Origin: Isoetes taiwanensis
Taxonomy: Eukaryota; Streptophyta; Lycopodiopsida; Isoetales; Isoetaceae
NCBI GenBank assembly: GCA_021234155.1
Contig: JAJEKV010000098.1
Span: 981,084-1,045,083 of the forward strand
Length of the DNA stretch: 64,000 nucleotides
Reading direction: 5' to 3'
Made by a program: the position numbers and the translations under genes. A model generated the notes under the pieces. That model was not told the DNA's origin and ran no database searches. It saw nothing but the letters and a program-made list of their open reading frames with translations. Positions 22,220 to 32,570 of the stretch are shown piece after piece; the first letter of the stretch is position 1; the number at the start of each line of letters is the position of its first letter.

Positions 22220-23041
22220 TGATAACCAATTGGGCACACATGAAGAAAACAACATTGACAACGAGCATATCAAAGATCCAGGCACTTCGAGTCGCTTCTT
22301 TAAAAGAGCTCGTCGTAGCTCTGCAGGAAAAGACTGAATGATTTTCGAAAAGACAAAAAGACTTAAACATTATTTCTAAGTTTTCATAGTTGAGTTTTTA
22401 TGCTTTACCAATAAAATGCTCAATGTTGGGCTAAAAACATTGCAATAAAAATGTCCACCATATGGACTTGAACGTTTACAAATATAATGACTTAGTTTTA
22501 AAGTACATGTTAGAAATTAGAATAAGAATGAAAAATAGAATCTTCGAACAAGGATTTGGTGACGGACGGAGCGGTTAACTTTGCTGTCGGGAGGCAGCAT
22601 TCTGGTGTTGGATAGCGTCATTGGAAGCATTGGAAGCATTGGCAGCATCTAGATATAAAAAGGTGTGATTTGTTATGGAAATCACGAGTGGTTGTGCCAA
22701 AGTTATTGTGCCGGAATTCTTGTTGTACTTAACATTTTGTGAATGAATAGAAAAGCCATTTCGTCACCATATTTTGTAGCATTTATTTCTTCCCATCATG
22801 GTGTTTGAGTTTCACGTTGCTTATTTCCATTCCTTGTACAAAAGCATTTTGTTGTCTTGAATACCATTTCCTTAAGCTTTAGTTTTGTATCCAACTTGTA
22901 GGAAATGGTGGCTTTGGAGACTTTGCACTCTATGAATGATGCATACGAATGGTTGGACAATTCAGAAGTAAGTTCAGAATTGCTGCCACAGTTTTAGGTT
23001 TAGTTGTTGCTTTATTGTTAGAGTGTGAGAGGCTCTTAACA
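22220..23041 (+). repeat. Gypsy 3' LTR
   Basis: 822 bp, TGATAACC to CTCTTAACA. It contains three near-copies of ATTGGAAGC ahead of a TATAAAAA box at about 22654-22661, and an AATAAAA near 22410. A TTTTT duplication follows. It matches the 5' LTR at 12752-13570 apart from two divergent patches. Confidence 0.9.
22654..22661 (+). promoter_or_regulatory. LTR TATA box
   Basis: TATAAAAA lies inside the LTR and is conserved in all three LTR copies. The R region and transcription start would lie shortly downstream. Confidence 0.6.
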
Positions 23042-23046
23042 TTTTT

Positions 23047-23352
23047 ATTCAACATTCTTGCTAGGAGGTGCTTTTTCATTGAAATTGCTCTTTTCAATAT
23101 GTTGCACACCATCTTGAGTTGGAGAGGCACCATTGACCTAGACAAATTGCACCCTTTTTAGTCAATGAGTAGGAAATATTAAAACACCATAAGATAAGAA
23201 AAGTACGTACATTTATGGAATATATAGAGGTAAATCAAATTTTTTAAAAAGCAAGAAATTCCTTGGAAATAGGTTTAGTATAATAATAACAATGGGTATA
23301 AACGAAATCATTTAAAACAAGAATTTTCGTGGCAACAACAGGGAAATGACAT
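23047..23352. other. Host flank between two mobile elements
   Basis: About 300 bp separates the gypsy element from the next inverted-repeat unit. It was contiguous with the sequence ending at 12746 before the gypsy insertion. A minus-strand open stretch at 23047-23145 reads MVPLQLKMVCNILKRAISMK, but joining it to the DUF7869-type frame meets a stop, so I do not claim it as an exon. Confidence 0.4.
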
Positions 23353-23355
23353 TTA

Positions 23356-23474
23356 TCCTATTGTTTAAATTCGGGTTTTCCGACATGCCAAAAACTTTTT
23401 GGATTTTTTTCTGCGGTAATTTTCCTAAGGTTTTAAAGGTATTAGCAGCCCGGAAACATTTCTGACGGTCCAAA
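23356..23474 (+). repeat. Left terminal inverted repeat
   Basis: Inverted match to 30394-30512 with roughly four differences over the whole length. Outer bases TCCTATTGTTT, inner end GACGGTCCAAA. Confidence 0.85.
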
Positions 23475-26384
23475 AATCGAAAAATATTTTTTTTGCATGA
23501 TTTGGGTTTTTGGGATAGGAATTTCTAAACGGGCTGGAGAGGGGTGCCAGATTTTGTGGCATGCATGCCACGATTCATTTGGCATGGACAAGATCTATCT
23601 ATCCGCCACATGCATTAGACGAAATCTGCAACAGATCCAGCTTCGACTTTAGTTCTATGCATAGCCAGGGTTTTAAGCTGATTTTCTAAGGTTTTGAAGC
23701 CTTTAGCTGCCGGCAAAAAATCCTGGAATCCAAAAAGTGCGCCTGTGGCATCTTCTATGATTTGGAATTTGCATTTCGTCGATTTGGCGGATTCCTTATC
23801 CTTCACATGTAGATTATCCGTCCAGAGATAACTTAACAGGTTATATGCGGATTACTAGATGAGGTTCGAGCGACTTTGGATCGGCAATGCATGTTTTTTG
23901 TTTCCAGGTTAGCCGAATCTATCCATCTGTTCTTTGATTCTCAAGTTGTTCTTCAAAGATCATTCAAGTAGGTAACTCTGGGTTATAACACAATGATTTT
24001 GATGATTTTTTATATTATTGGCTGACAATTTTTTGTTGGTTACTGACAGTGACAAGCAGCTATGGGTGCTTACACATCGCGTTTGAATAGGTGCTAAAGG
24101 TTAGCAAATTGTGTCTCTACTCATCTACGTCTTTAGGATACAAGCATGCAGACAGTGATTGCTGGGCCAGGCAAAACGAAAATAAATATGTATTTCCCAT
24201 ATACTGTAGCATCCTAAAGCACTTCAACTTTGTTTCAGCTGGCCATGTCTCCATATCAGGTCTGCTTGATTTTGAGGCAGGTAGCCATGATTCTGCTTTG
24301 AAAGATGAAGAACTGTATCCAAGAAGATGATGCACCAGGAGATGTATCTGGATGACATGGGTCTTCCATCTTCAGCTACGTGAATACACATTATACTTCT
24401 TCATGGTCCTCTTTGTTTGCCAGATTATAGTTTTCTCTTTACATATAAAAGTGACCTGAATGTTTGTGCCTTATGACCTGAATGTTGTATCATAACTTCA
24501 TGTTAATGAAAGGCATGGATGTCTTTCAATTGCTGCAACCAATCATAGCATTCTATATCTGTACTCAATCGTTGGATGACATAGTTTTTTTGTGTCGAGT
24601 GTTACCGAAGACCCAAAGATCCAAGAAGTGCTAATGCAATGGGTAGCCATAGTTCCGCTTAAGTAAAGCCCTTATTCATCCATAGACATGTATATTATGC
24701 TCTTTCAATCCATTGGATCAAAACAAATGGTGATTGAAGGGCAACTGTTAAGAGTTCATGTAATTTCCTGTTTCTAGGACCATAACAGGTGGTTTTCATC
24801 GATTTGCAATAAGGCAAGGTATTATTTTTGCAGGATTCAGCGCCAATGAATAGGTAATCATGAGATATCATGCTTAATCCCTGTTCGCTTTGCTTTTTAT
24901 GTGGATAAGGCAATCGATAAATATGTGAATGTTTTCCTGTTTGTTCTTATTGGAAACCAGTGCAAGCACTTTGTGTTTTTAGTGGGCAGTGTACTTGGGA
25001 TTACCAATAGACATTTGCATTTAGCTGGTTTAACAGTTTCCCTTCCAGTTTGAAGATATAATACATACAAAGCTCTTAGGTTTCAAGAAGTTCGGTCTGT
25101 TTATCTCTTTGTGTCAGATTTGCACAAGGCTATATCTCATTCTTCTTTCATTCTATTTTGTTTATAAATTTATGACCATATAACTAGCATATAATACATA
25201 CAAAGCTCTTAGGTTTCAAGAAGTTCGGTCTGTTTATCTCTTTGTGTCAGATTTGCACAAGGCTATATCTCATTCTTCTTTCATTCTATTTCGTTTATAA
25301 ATTTATGACCATATAACTAGCATGGTCTCGATACTAATTTGTGAAAACGCTTGAGGCAATACAGGTTATTTTTAACAGGTTAATATTGCAGCTATTGACG
25401 TTTGCAGCTATTGACGTTTGCAGGTGGCCATAGTTTCTACATCATAATCAAGGTCAGGCAATTACAGTTGGAGAGGTGAGGTTCCTCATTACATGATTAA
25501 AGTTTCCTCGAGTGAGATTCGATTTTTCTTTATGGTTTTTGAAAGCGATTGGTTCATGTGCAGGTTATTTTTTTTCACATGGATTTCAATTCAGTAATTG
25601 TTTCACAAGTATCTGAGGTAATTCCTATTGCAGTCAAGGGATCTTGGCATTTACTGTGTTATTTGTGATGCTAAGCTATTTGGTCATCATTTAGGTAACG
25701 TTTTGTCATACTTAGCTATATACATGCATGGTTTCTGGAATGCAAGCATTCAACAAATGCATCTGAAGACAATAATTATTTTGAGGCACCATAAAATGAT
25801 CTTGCATTTGGAAGCATTTTATCTGCTCTCTATGCTCCCTTAAGAGTCTATTCTATTGGCTGTTACACCTTAGAATCATCCAAATATGTTCTACTGTTAA
25901 TCTTCATCTAATCTTCCAGTTGCTTAAGGAGTTATGCAATTTCAAGTAACTCATAAGTTGATGCAGACAATTGGAAAATAATTGCCATGTATTTGGAGAT
26001 CCTAATGGCTATTGAGGAACAAGCTGACTAGCAATGGTGTGCACTTGCCTGCCTTAACAGGTTCCAGCAAAAATCAATCACACAAGATTTAGAGGCTTGC
26101 AATTTCACTGTTCTAAATTTTTGTTAAAGATTTGTTTCATCTTCCTTTGCTCCAAATGTTTATGTGCAAATGTTCCAACCCTCCCCTGGAAAACACTTTA
26201 GATTTTGTGCCTCAGTGTTTTAATTCAACCAGGGAGGGGGGGATGCTGCAACTTAGCCAAAAACTTAGGATATGGAGGAGTTAAGGATACCTACTAAAAA
26301 GACTGATCCGATCTGTGGCGAAGCACCCGAAAATACGACATTGTTACCTTTCCTCCTTATTTTAAGTTCTTGCTTATTTTCCAG
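23475..26384. other. Left interior of the TIR unit, no clear gene
   Basis: AT-rich sequence with short open frames only. A partial repeat of the TIR lies at about 23664-23745. A plus-strand stretch at 24091-24330 is open (SAGHVSISGLLDFEAGSHDS) but has no recognisable motif. The 133-bp tandem duplication and a small 16-bp duplication near 25391-25422 are listed separately. Parts may be intron sequence of the gene to which the exon at 26385 belonged. Confidence 0.4.
25055..25322. repeat. 133-bp tandem duplication, two copies
   Basis: The sequence starting ATAATACATACAAAGCTC at 25058 repeats at 25191 with one visible difference (TTTTG versus TTTCG). Copy 2 ends at about 25322. Confidence 0.9.
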
Positions 26385-26580
26385 GGACAAAAGATCTATG
26401 AAGATTATGACATTGCATCTAGAGCAAATGGATCATTCAAGGCTGTTGTGGAAAAACGCATCGTTCAAGTAACAAATGGCGTACTGGAAATTCCTCTTAA
26501 ATGGTCAGAAAAAGGCACATGTTGCATCCCCATATCAAGGACGTTTGGACCTCTTATTTCAGCTATAGTTGTCATAACCG
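26385..26580 (+). pseudogene. Malectin-type exon of an LRR receptor kinase (class VIII-like)
   Basis: The exon is bounded by an acceptor (TTTTCCAG) and a donor (GTATGT). It encodes GQKIYEDYDIASRANGSFK, then VTNGVLEIPLKWSEKGT, then FGPLISAIVVITG. This is the pattern of the malectin C-terminal part of plant LRR-malectin receptor kinases (YxDFxI, LEIhxxWxGKGT, GPLISAI). The exon is intact and in frame with correct splice signals, but neighbouring exons of such a gene were not found in the expected order. It is either a captured exon or a remnant; inside the TIR unit I favour capture. Confidence 0.7.
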
Positions 26581-27319
26581 GTATGTATGGACCTTCCTGT
26601 TTAAATTGGTATATGTAGCAAAATAACAGGGGGTTTCCCTTGTATTTTTGTACGTTTTTTTCTATGGTTTTCATATGATTTGATAGATGTATTGCATGAG
26701 ATGTACTAATGCGTACATCTAGAGTGCGCATACAATCATCCTTGTTTTTTGCGCCAAATTCCAATGGTTGGCCCATGTATTTCTAACCTAACCGAAGCTT
26801 ACACATGCAAGGCTCGTGCAAAGATAGTTTAGGGTTCTATGATTTTGCCAAAGGGTTCGAGAAAGGCAGGTATGGAATGATTTTCCGTGGGCTTCTCCGT
26901 ACTGGCCCGGATGTGTAACAAGGCCTGGATGCATTGCAAAACGAGGTATTTATTTCGATCTTTGGCTTTCGATTTCAATATCCGGAAGAGAGACCCAACC
27001 ATGCAAAGTAGTCAGAAATTTAGCTTGAATAGTTCTGAAATGCGTTAATTTAGGTATGTTATACAGGAAGAAATTCGTGCTTCGGATGCATGGCATGTGG
27101 AGCTCCAATAGCAGCTTCCTGAAAGGTACAAATCTTCCATTTTTTCCGAATCGTTTTCGAATCTGTGGACAATTGCTTAGTCTTGGTTAAATTCGTGGGC
27201 AGTGCCTTACTCTTGGTTTGAGATAATGGATAAAGTATCATGTTAGTTTCTCTGTAATACCCTTAATTCCTATAAACATCTCTCTAGACAGCCCATTTAA
27301 TTGGACCTCTCCTCTTGCA

Positions 27320-27480
27320 AGCATCTCTTCTTGTGCTCAACCTGCATTGGAGCGAGATCTTCATCCATGATCTTGGGAAGTATTGCAAGTTCTCTCCTAT
27401 TCTTGAGGGCATTACACCGCTTTCAAGTCTTAGGACTCTTAACATTTCGCCAAACCATCCAACTTTTTTTTCATTATGGG
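27320..27480 (+). pseudogene. Possible leucine-rich-repeat fragment
   Basis: A short open stretch contains ILEGITPLSSLRTLNISPNH, which resembles one plant LRR unit. It lies between the malectin-type exon and the TRM10 fragment. One repeat is weak evidence. Confidence 0.25.
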
Positions 27481-27584
27481 AAATTCAGCCATTTATCTTC
27501 TTCAATCTTTTGTAATTGTTGGATATGCAAAGAAGTTCGAAGGTCAGTAGTTCACGCTTGCTTGTGCCTTTGAGGTTTAATCAT

Positions 27585-28110
27585 GACATCAAAGTCCGGA
27601 TGGAGAAGTTTCCGGATTTGGAAATTGGTTTTGAAAAGAGAAGTCTTATATTGATGTATTTGAGGACATGAAATCTGACCTTGTCTATTTAGCGCCAGAT
27701 TCTCGACAATATTCGAAAGCTTAGATGATAACAAGATATATATTATAGGTGGCTTGGTGGACCATAATAGGTTGAAAGGTATAACCTTAAAGAAAGCAAA
27801 AGAGCAAGGTATTTCCACCGCAAGCCTTCCCATTGATGAGCATATGAAAGTTGCATCCAAGGTATTCTTATTTATGAGGGAATCCGTGGTTGCTGATTTT
27901 GATTACTTAGCTTACCTCTTAACTGCTTTCGTTTTTCACCGACCACATAAAGTTTTCTTATTTGGACTATGATCTTGCGGTATTAACAAGAAATCAGGTC
28001 ATTGAAATTCTTCTCATTATTTATGGAACACGTGGATTGGCGAACCGAAGGCCTTATCCCGTGTCGTTCCACAAAGGAAGTTAACCGCAGGGAGAAATGG
28101 ATGTGTAGCG
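27585..28110 (+). pseudogene. TRM10-type tRNA (guanine-9-N1) methyltransferase fragment
   Basis: Pieces in shifting frames match the SPOUT methyltransferase TRM10. First comes a stretch reading about VFEDMKSDLVYLAPDS. After a one-base shift near 27724 comes IYIIGGLVDHNRLKGITL, then AKEQGISTASLPIDEHMK, the family's hallmark GGLVDxN core and LPI motif. The exon ends at ASK with a donor near 27861. A second exon near 28005-28075 reads NQVIEILL and, in another frame, WIGEPKALSRVVPQRK, matching the C-terminal end. Frameshifts show it is dead. TRM10 enzymes methylate G9 of tRNA using S-adenosylmethionine. Confidence 0.8.
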
Positions 28111-28705
28111 TAAAACAAATGAAGTGCCTGTCGATATGAATGCAGAGGTTGCCGATATAAATGCAGAAGATGTCGGAGCATACAGATTAGTTGTTGAAAG
28201 TACGTAACATTAATTGGATAGGTTAGGGAATATTGTATTTACTCCCTTGGTAATATTATAAACTTTGCTGAAGAATAAATATAAATTTAAAAGATTCTTG
28301 CGCAGTTGGGAACTCCCCTTTTATAGATCTAGTGTGCCATCAACATTCTGACTTGTTGTGGAAGCATATCGTTGCTCTATATCTCTAATGCTGTTGTACG
28401 AACACCATTTATTGAGTTCAAGCAAAGTCCATTAATCAAAGTCTATTTATTCGGAGTCTCAGGCTCAAAGTCTAAATTTGTTGCCTATAAATTATGCAAT
28501 TATTTGATTTTTATTTTTTTGTTTACCTCAGAGTTTATCTATGTTTGTTTCTTTTGGGGCCCGAAGGGCCGAAAATTTTTTCTAATATAACAACCAAAAT
28601 AACTACTATTAAGATTAATTAACATAAACCACCCCCTTAAACCCCCTTTTGTTTGGGTGCATATTCACACAGGGGATGACGTAGGGCAACGAGAGCTGTT
28701 GGATA

Positions 28706-28850
28706 GGCATATTCACCCCTTATTCCTTAATCTACACCGTACACAAAGTTCCTCGTTTGTGGGGTATAGATTTATAGAATTTGTTATACTGTATAACAAG
28801 ATTTGCAAAATACTATAAGATTTCAGGCAATATATTATATGGTGTTGAAA
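28706..28850. repeat. Dispersed direct repeat, copy 2 of 2
   Basis: Direct, diverged match to 1-140 in the same orientation. It lies inside the TIR unit. Confidence 0.6.
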
Positions 28851-29945
28851 TTATGGTGACTGTAAAAGTGCTTGGCAAGACACCAATCAAATAGAAAAAG
28901 ACTTACACGAGCATCATATGCCAATGGACGTTTGCCAGTTTTTCGTGGTACCTGGGGTTTAATGCAAAATATATAGGACAAGACAGCCACAAGGGTTAGA
29001 TGCACTGTGAATGCAAATGTTAAGTTCTCAAACTTAGCGCCATGTCTTATAATTTTAAGAGGATGAACTGGCACCCAATTGCAGATTTTCACTCTTACGT
29101 TGAAAGAAAGCTTTATAATGCCAAGCAGGTGGTCATAAAAAGCAGATACGTGAACTTTTTCTTCCATATAAGATAGTAATGCTTGGAGTATGTTTATGAC
29201 TAAAGAGATAAGAGTTCCCTGGTTTTCTGGAAGTTGACCTTAAAAATATACCTTAGATGTCCTAAAGTGTGACAAAGATTCCTTGGAGACTTATTGATAC
29301 CAAGGCAAATTAGGATACTCTTCACTGCTTTTTGGGATTAAAAACACTAGGTCTCAAGCTCCCATAGAAGTAATAAATGCCCGAGCAGAAATGGGGGCCA
29401 AGGCATTATTGCATTGAAACTTCACGAACCAGTAAATATATAGAAAGAATAGGCTATCAAACCGATATTAGAAATAAAGCTTAAATCCAAACCATGATTT
29501 GCATCCTGCGCAAAATATAAGCTCATTGCAGTAGCTTTGACTGCCAAAACCATCACAGGGTGCAATCCATTAACGCAAGTTGCTTTTAAGTGCCGTTGAG
29601 ACAGTTGAACAAAATATTTTTTATTACCTGTAGATATGAAGAGGTTGAGCATTTCACTCTAGAATATGTATCACCATATATTTCCATAGTTCTACTTATG
29701 AACTGCCAAAAAGATAAAAGTAGAAATGATTTTTCCTGACCTCAAGTCCTTGACACTGGACACCAGACAAATTGGCAACTTCGACGTTTTTGTATAACGT
29801 CAATGCTTCTTTCTCATCCACCATATTGATCAGTTCTAAGAATTGTAAGTTGGGGCCATTGTTGGAATCCAAAAATCTAGACATTGAAATTTGCCATAAA
29901 GTTTTTCTCGATCATTCTCATGTGGACCCAAAAAGCTTATTGATA
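28851..29945. other. Interior of the TIR unit, no recognised gene
   Basis: Minus-strand open stretches at 29884-29696, 29652-29422 and 29167-28835 look mildly protein-like (for example VDEKEALTLYKNVEVANLSG), and could be exons of one unidentified minus-strand gene piece. No family was recognised. Confidence 0.3.
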
Positions 29946-30128
29946 CTGCCTTTCTTTTCTGCACATTTTGACTATTCAACTAAATCCTATCGAAAAATAA
30001 TCGGAATAAGTATAGCTGCTGCTGTAGTAATGCTGATTATCATCTGCTTAATTACTTTTCTATATAGGAGAAAGAGGATGATGTTAATCCCGCATGACCA
30101 AGTAAAAGACAAAGGTGACGTTTTATAA
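29946..30128 (+). pseudogene. Membrane-anchor exon-like fragment
   Basis: An open stretch encodes a single membrane segment (IIGISIAAAVVMLIIICLIT, about 20 hydrophobic residues) followed by basic YRRKRM, then a polar tail and a stop at 30128. This is how receptor kinases read just after the ectodomain. It may derive from the same receptor kinase as the malectin-type exon, with the TRM10 piece lying between them. Confidence 0.4.
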
Positions 30129-30393
30129 AGCATACTTAAGCCTTGCATTGAAATGATACCTTAGACCATTATGTTTGGGGTTTCCATATTCGCGTCAATG
30201 CGTACTCATGTTGCAAGTAAGTTTTTAACAAAAATCTGTGGAAGCTTTTATGATACATACCACGTTGCAATTTCATGTTTTCACCTTCGTTTGATGGACT
30301 TTAATTGATCTTGATACTGTTAGGTAACTTGCATTTCATATCAAGTCAATGCAACATATGAATCAATTTGAAGAGGTCACATCTTTGGCAAGT

Positions 30394-30512
30394 TTGGACC
30401 GTCAGAAATGTTTCCGGGCTGCTAATACCTTTAAAACCTTAGGAAAATTACCGTAGAAAAAAATCCAAAAAGTTTTTGGCATGTCGGAAAAAACCGAATT
30501 TAAACAATAGGA
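30394..30512 (-). repeat. Right terminal inverted repeat
   Basis: Inverted partner of 23356-23474, ending CAATAGGA next to TTA. The two are separated by about 6.9 kb. Confidence 0.85.
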
Positions 30513-30515
30513 TTA

Positions 30516-31290
30516 TTGAATGGGAAAAAGTCTGTGCAACTCATAGAAAGCCAAACTGACAATGCAAGTAATAGAACTTAAACTGACAATGCAACCCATA
30601 GAAAGCCAAAATAGACAATGCAAGTAATAGAAAATGAACTGATAAGATGCAGGGTAATGCCAAGCCCTAGAAGTGCCACAATGCAACATCCTATTCAAGT
30701 AGAAACTTTAAAATCATACAAGTTGACCTTATTCCAACATAGGAATGCTCATTTGACCTTCACACTGCAACCAATCGAGGTGAAGCTAACCACGAAGGCC
30801 TACCGAGGTGAAGCTAACCACAAAGGCCTACTTTCAAAGTTGACTCATGCATTTGTTTTGTTGTACCTCATGCTTCTCAACAAACCCCATATCAAAAAGA
30901 TAATCTATTGTTATCTATATATATTCTCCATAAGCCTCAATTTCATTGATGCACCAGAGTTTTCTAAATGTGCACACGATGTTCATGTTATGATAATTCA
31001 AAGGTTTACATAGAAAATAGGGATGCTATTTGATAATCAAACAACATAATATAATCAAGGTTAAGTCTCAATACCACATACACAAAATTTATATATTGAA
31101 TTCTATATCAATGAATTACCCTTGCCCCCTCCAAGCGACATTGATTGTTCTAGCCAACCATGAAACAACCACCTCTTCAAATGTGCAAAAGCACGGCAAC
31201 GCCGGGCACCATAACTAGTATAAATAAATCCAAATTTTAATTATCGAAAATTTAGCCTTCAGAATACGAAAAGACATATAACTGATAACT
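30516..31290. other. Spacer with short tandem repeats
   Basis: Contains an imperfect repeat of AGAAAGCCAAA and GACAATGCAAGTAATAGAA at 30534-30632, and a 27-bp tandem duplication at about 30776-30830 (GAGGTGAAGCTAACCAC). No gene was seen. Confidence 0.6.
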
Positions 31291-31299
31291 TATAAGATA

Positions 31300-31440
31300 G
31301 CCGTGAGAATTTATTCTCCATAATATACCCTAGATTATATAGCTGGCGGGAAGATCGTACGCCTGGCGTGTTATTTGAGGCAATCATTAATTCACGCTAA
31401 TTTCTAATTAACCCTATATAAATCCGGTTCATGCTCTCAT
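31300..31440 (+). promoter_or_regulatory. TATA promoter region, copy 1
   Basis: Similar to 32403-32570. Both run from GTGAGAATTTATT through a palindromic GCC(A/T)GGCGTG site, then CAATCA, then TTCACGCT, to a TATA box CCTATATAAATCC. Here the TATA box is at 31415-31422, 57 bp before the ATG at 31479. Confidence 0.65.
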
Positions 31441-31478
31441 GACCTCCATTCCTTCCACATTTTTTTTCTCTGCCCGCC

Positions 31479-31808
31479 ATGAAGCGTTCGGCCTCAGCAG
31501 CGGACCTTCATGAAGAATTCGAGGTCTCCTCAAAGAGACGTCGGGTTGAAGAAGTCCCTCAATTCCCCCCAATCATTGATTTTTTATCGAAATTCTCCTC
31601 TGATTCCGATTCAGAGGATGAAGAGGAGGAAGCGGAGGAGGAGGAGGAGAATTCACAGGAATTCCTGACCGCTCTCCTTCAGGGTCGGCTTGACCCTGAA
31701 ACAGAGAATGAAATCTCTGAAGAAGAGTCGGAGGAGGAGGAGGAGGAGGAGGAGGAGGAAGATTCGGAAGAAGGTCGAGAATTCGACCAATTTTTGGAAT
31801 GGTTGTGA
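31479..31808 (+). CDS. Very acidic small protein
   Basis: A 109-residue open frame 57 bp downstream of a good TATA box. The N-terminal region holds a basic cluster (SSKRRRVEE) that could be a nuclear localisation signal, followed by FPPIIDFLSKFSSDSDSED. The rest is dominated by Glu runs. The ending FDQFLEWL is an acidic/aromatic motif reminiscent of activation domains (inference). The 3' region 31809-32200 contains near-tandem repeats and polyadenylation-like AATGAAA and AATAAAG. I do not recognise a family. It may belong to the same unit as the proteins at 33537 and 35601. Confidence 0.5.
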   Translation: MKRSASAADLHEEFEVSSKRRRVEEVPQFPPIIDFLSKFSSDSDSEDEEEEAEEEEENSQEFLTALLQGRLDPETENEISEEESEEEEEEEEEEDSEEGREFDQFLEWL

Positions 31809-32028
31809 AATGAATCAGGTTTGCATGTCTGCCTTTTTTTTTTTCACCTTTCTTTCTTCTTTCTTTTCTAACACCTTTCTTTCTTCTTTCTTGCAAACAT
31901 GGAAGAAGAGTGATGCAGCCCGGGCGGCCTTGTTTTTTTTTTTTGTTTCTTACAGAAGTTTCGGTCACGCCTCCGGGCATTTTTTGTGTAAATCTGTGAA
32001 AAACCTTCGGGCATCTGCTTACAAGCCT

Positions 32029-32168
32029 TCAGGCATCTGTACATATATCAATTTTTGAATGAAATCAAACAGTTTTCTCCAAGCATTTTTGTATCCCTTC
32101 GGGCATCTGTACATAAAATTTTTTGAATGAAATCAAACTATTTTCTCCAAGCATTTTTGTATCTCTAA
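32029..32168 (+). repeat. About 70-bp tandem duplication in the 3' region
   Basis: Two copies run from CTTC(A/G)GGCATCTGTACATA to CTCCAAGCATTTTTGTATC, with small changes; a further CTTCGGGCATCTG lies just upstream. Confidence 0.75.
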
Positions 32169-32291
32169 AGTTTTGTCTCTGCGTTTGTCTCAATAAAGTC
32201 TGGGGAACACTATGAATCAACCACATGAGATCTCTGATTCATCAAAGTAACCATAGGAAATTTTCCGATACGACCTAAAAAAATTCCCCAA

Positions 32292-32299
32292 CACTACAA
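32292..32299 (+). mobile_element. Possible CACTA-type terminus
   Basis: CACTACAA, followed by ATCATTTTTACTCTAGCC, looks like the end of a CACTA (En/Spm) transposon. A degenerate relative may start near 31206. I found no matching TTGTAGTG end downstream, so the element would be truncated or the match fortuitous. Confidence 0.35.
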
Positions 32300-32402
32300 A
32301 TCATTTTTACTCTAGCCTTGATAATTTAGCCTTTAAAATCATTTTTAATTTAGCCTATATAAAATTTTTAAATTCTGTTTTTTCGAATGCAATAAATGGA
32401 AT

Positions 32403-32570
32403 AAAATGCCGTGAGAATTTATTGCATGAAATGCAATATTCTCCATATATACCTTAAGTATGTCATGTCTGGCAGGAAGACCGTGCGCCAGGCGTGTTAA
32501 TTCAAGCAATCAATTATTCACGCTTATTTATTTTTAATTATGCCTATATAAATCCATTTCACGCTCTCAA
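32403..32570 (+). promoter_or_regulatory. TATA promoter region, copy 2
   Basis: Relative of 31300-31440 with a TATA box at 32545-32552 and a GCGCCAGGCGTG palindrome at about 32485-32496. Downstream there is no long ORF until 33537; intron-like GT and AG signals lie between (for example CAAG|GTTAG near 32868), suggesting a spliced leader. Confidence 0.55.

Larger units (their letters stand above)
12747..23046 (+). mobile_element. Ty3/gypsy LTR retrotransposon (Athila/Tat-like), with TTTTT duplication
   Basis: The element proper is 12752-23041, flanked by TTTTT at 12747-12751 and 23042-23046. Order: 5' LTR (12752-13570), TAAAT, inverted solo LTR (13576-14394), TAAAT, primer site, gag-pro, RT/RNase H, integrase, extra ORFs, polypurine tract, 3' LTR (22220-23041). 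Integrase following RNase H places it in Ty3/gypsy. The primer site resembles that of plant Athila/Tat elements, and the extra post-integrase domain fits the same group. Several frameshifts in gag and pol mean it cannot act alone. The TTTTT duplication is low in complexity, so its support comes mostly from its exact match to the LTR ends. Confidence 0.88.
23353..30515. mobile_element. 7.16-kb TIR unit carrying host gene pieces, TTA flanks
   Basis: The body is 23356-30512. Its left end (23356-23474) and right end (30394-30512) are inverted copies of about 119 bp with only a few differences, starting TCCTATTGTTTAAATTCGG. TTA lies directly outside both ends (23353-23355 and 30513-30515), as in PIF/Harbinger-type duplications, though three bases can match by chance. 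A degenerate copy of part of the TIR lies at about 23664-23745. No transposase was recognised. It contains a malectin-type exon, a TRM10-type pseudogene, a membrane-anchor-type exon and a 133-bp tandem duplication. The near-identity of the ends suggests recent assembly or movement. Confidence 0.72.

Noticed and set aside
23047-23145. Upstream exon of the DUF7869-type gene across the gypsy insertion
   Set aside because: Joining the flanks without the element puts a stop at the junction in the frame required.
26815-26950. Possible kinase glycine-loop text (GRYGMIFRGLLRTG)
   Set aside because: Only about 15 residues, with a stop shortly after and no further kinase motif in the next kilobase.
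31573-31980. Minus-strand 135-codon frame opposite the acidic protein
   Set aside because: Poly-Pro shadow of the Glu codons; no motif and no promoter on that strand.
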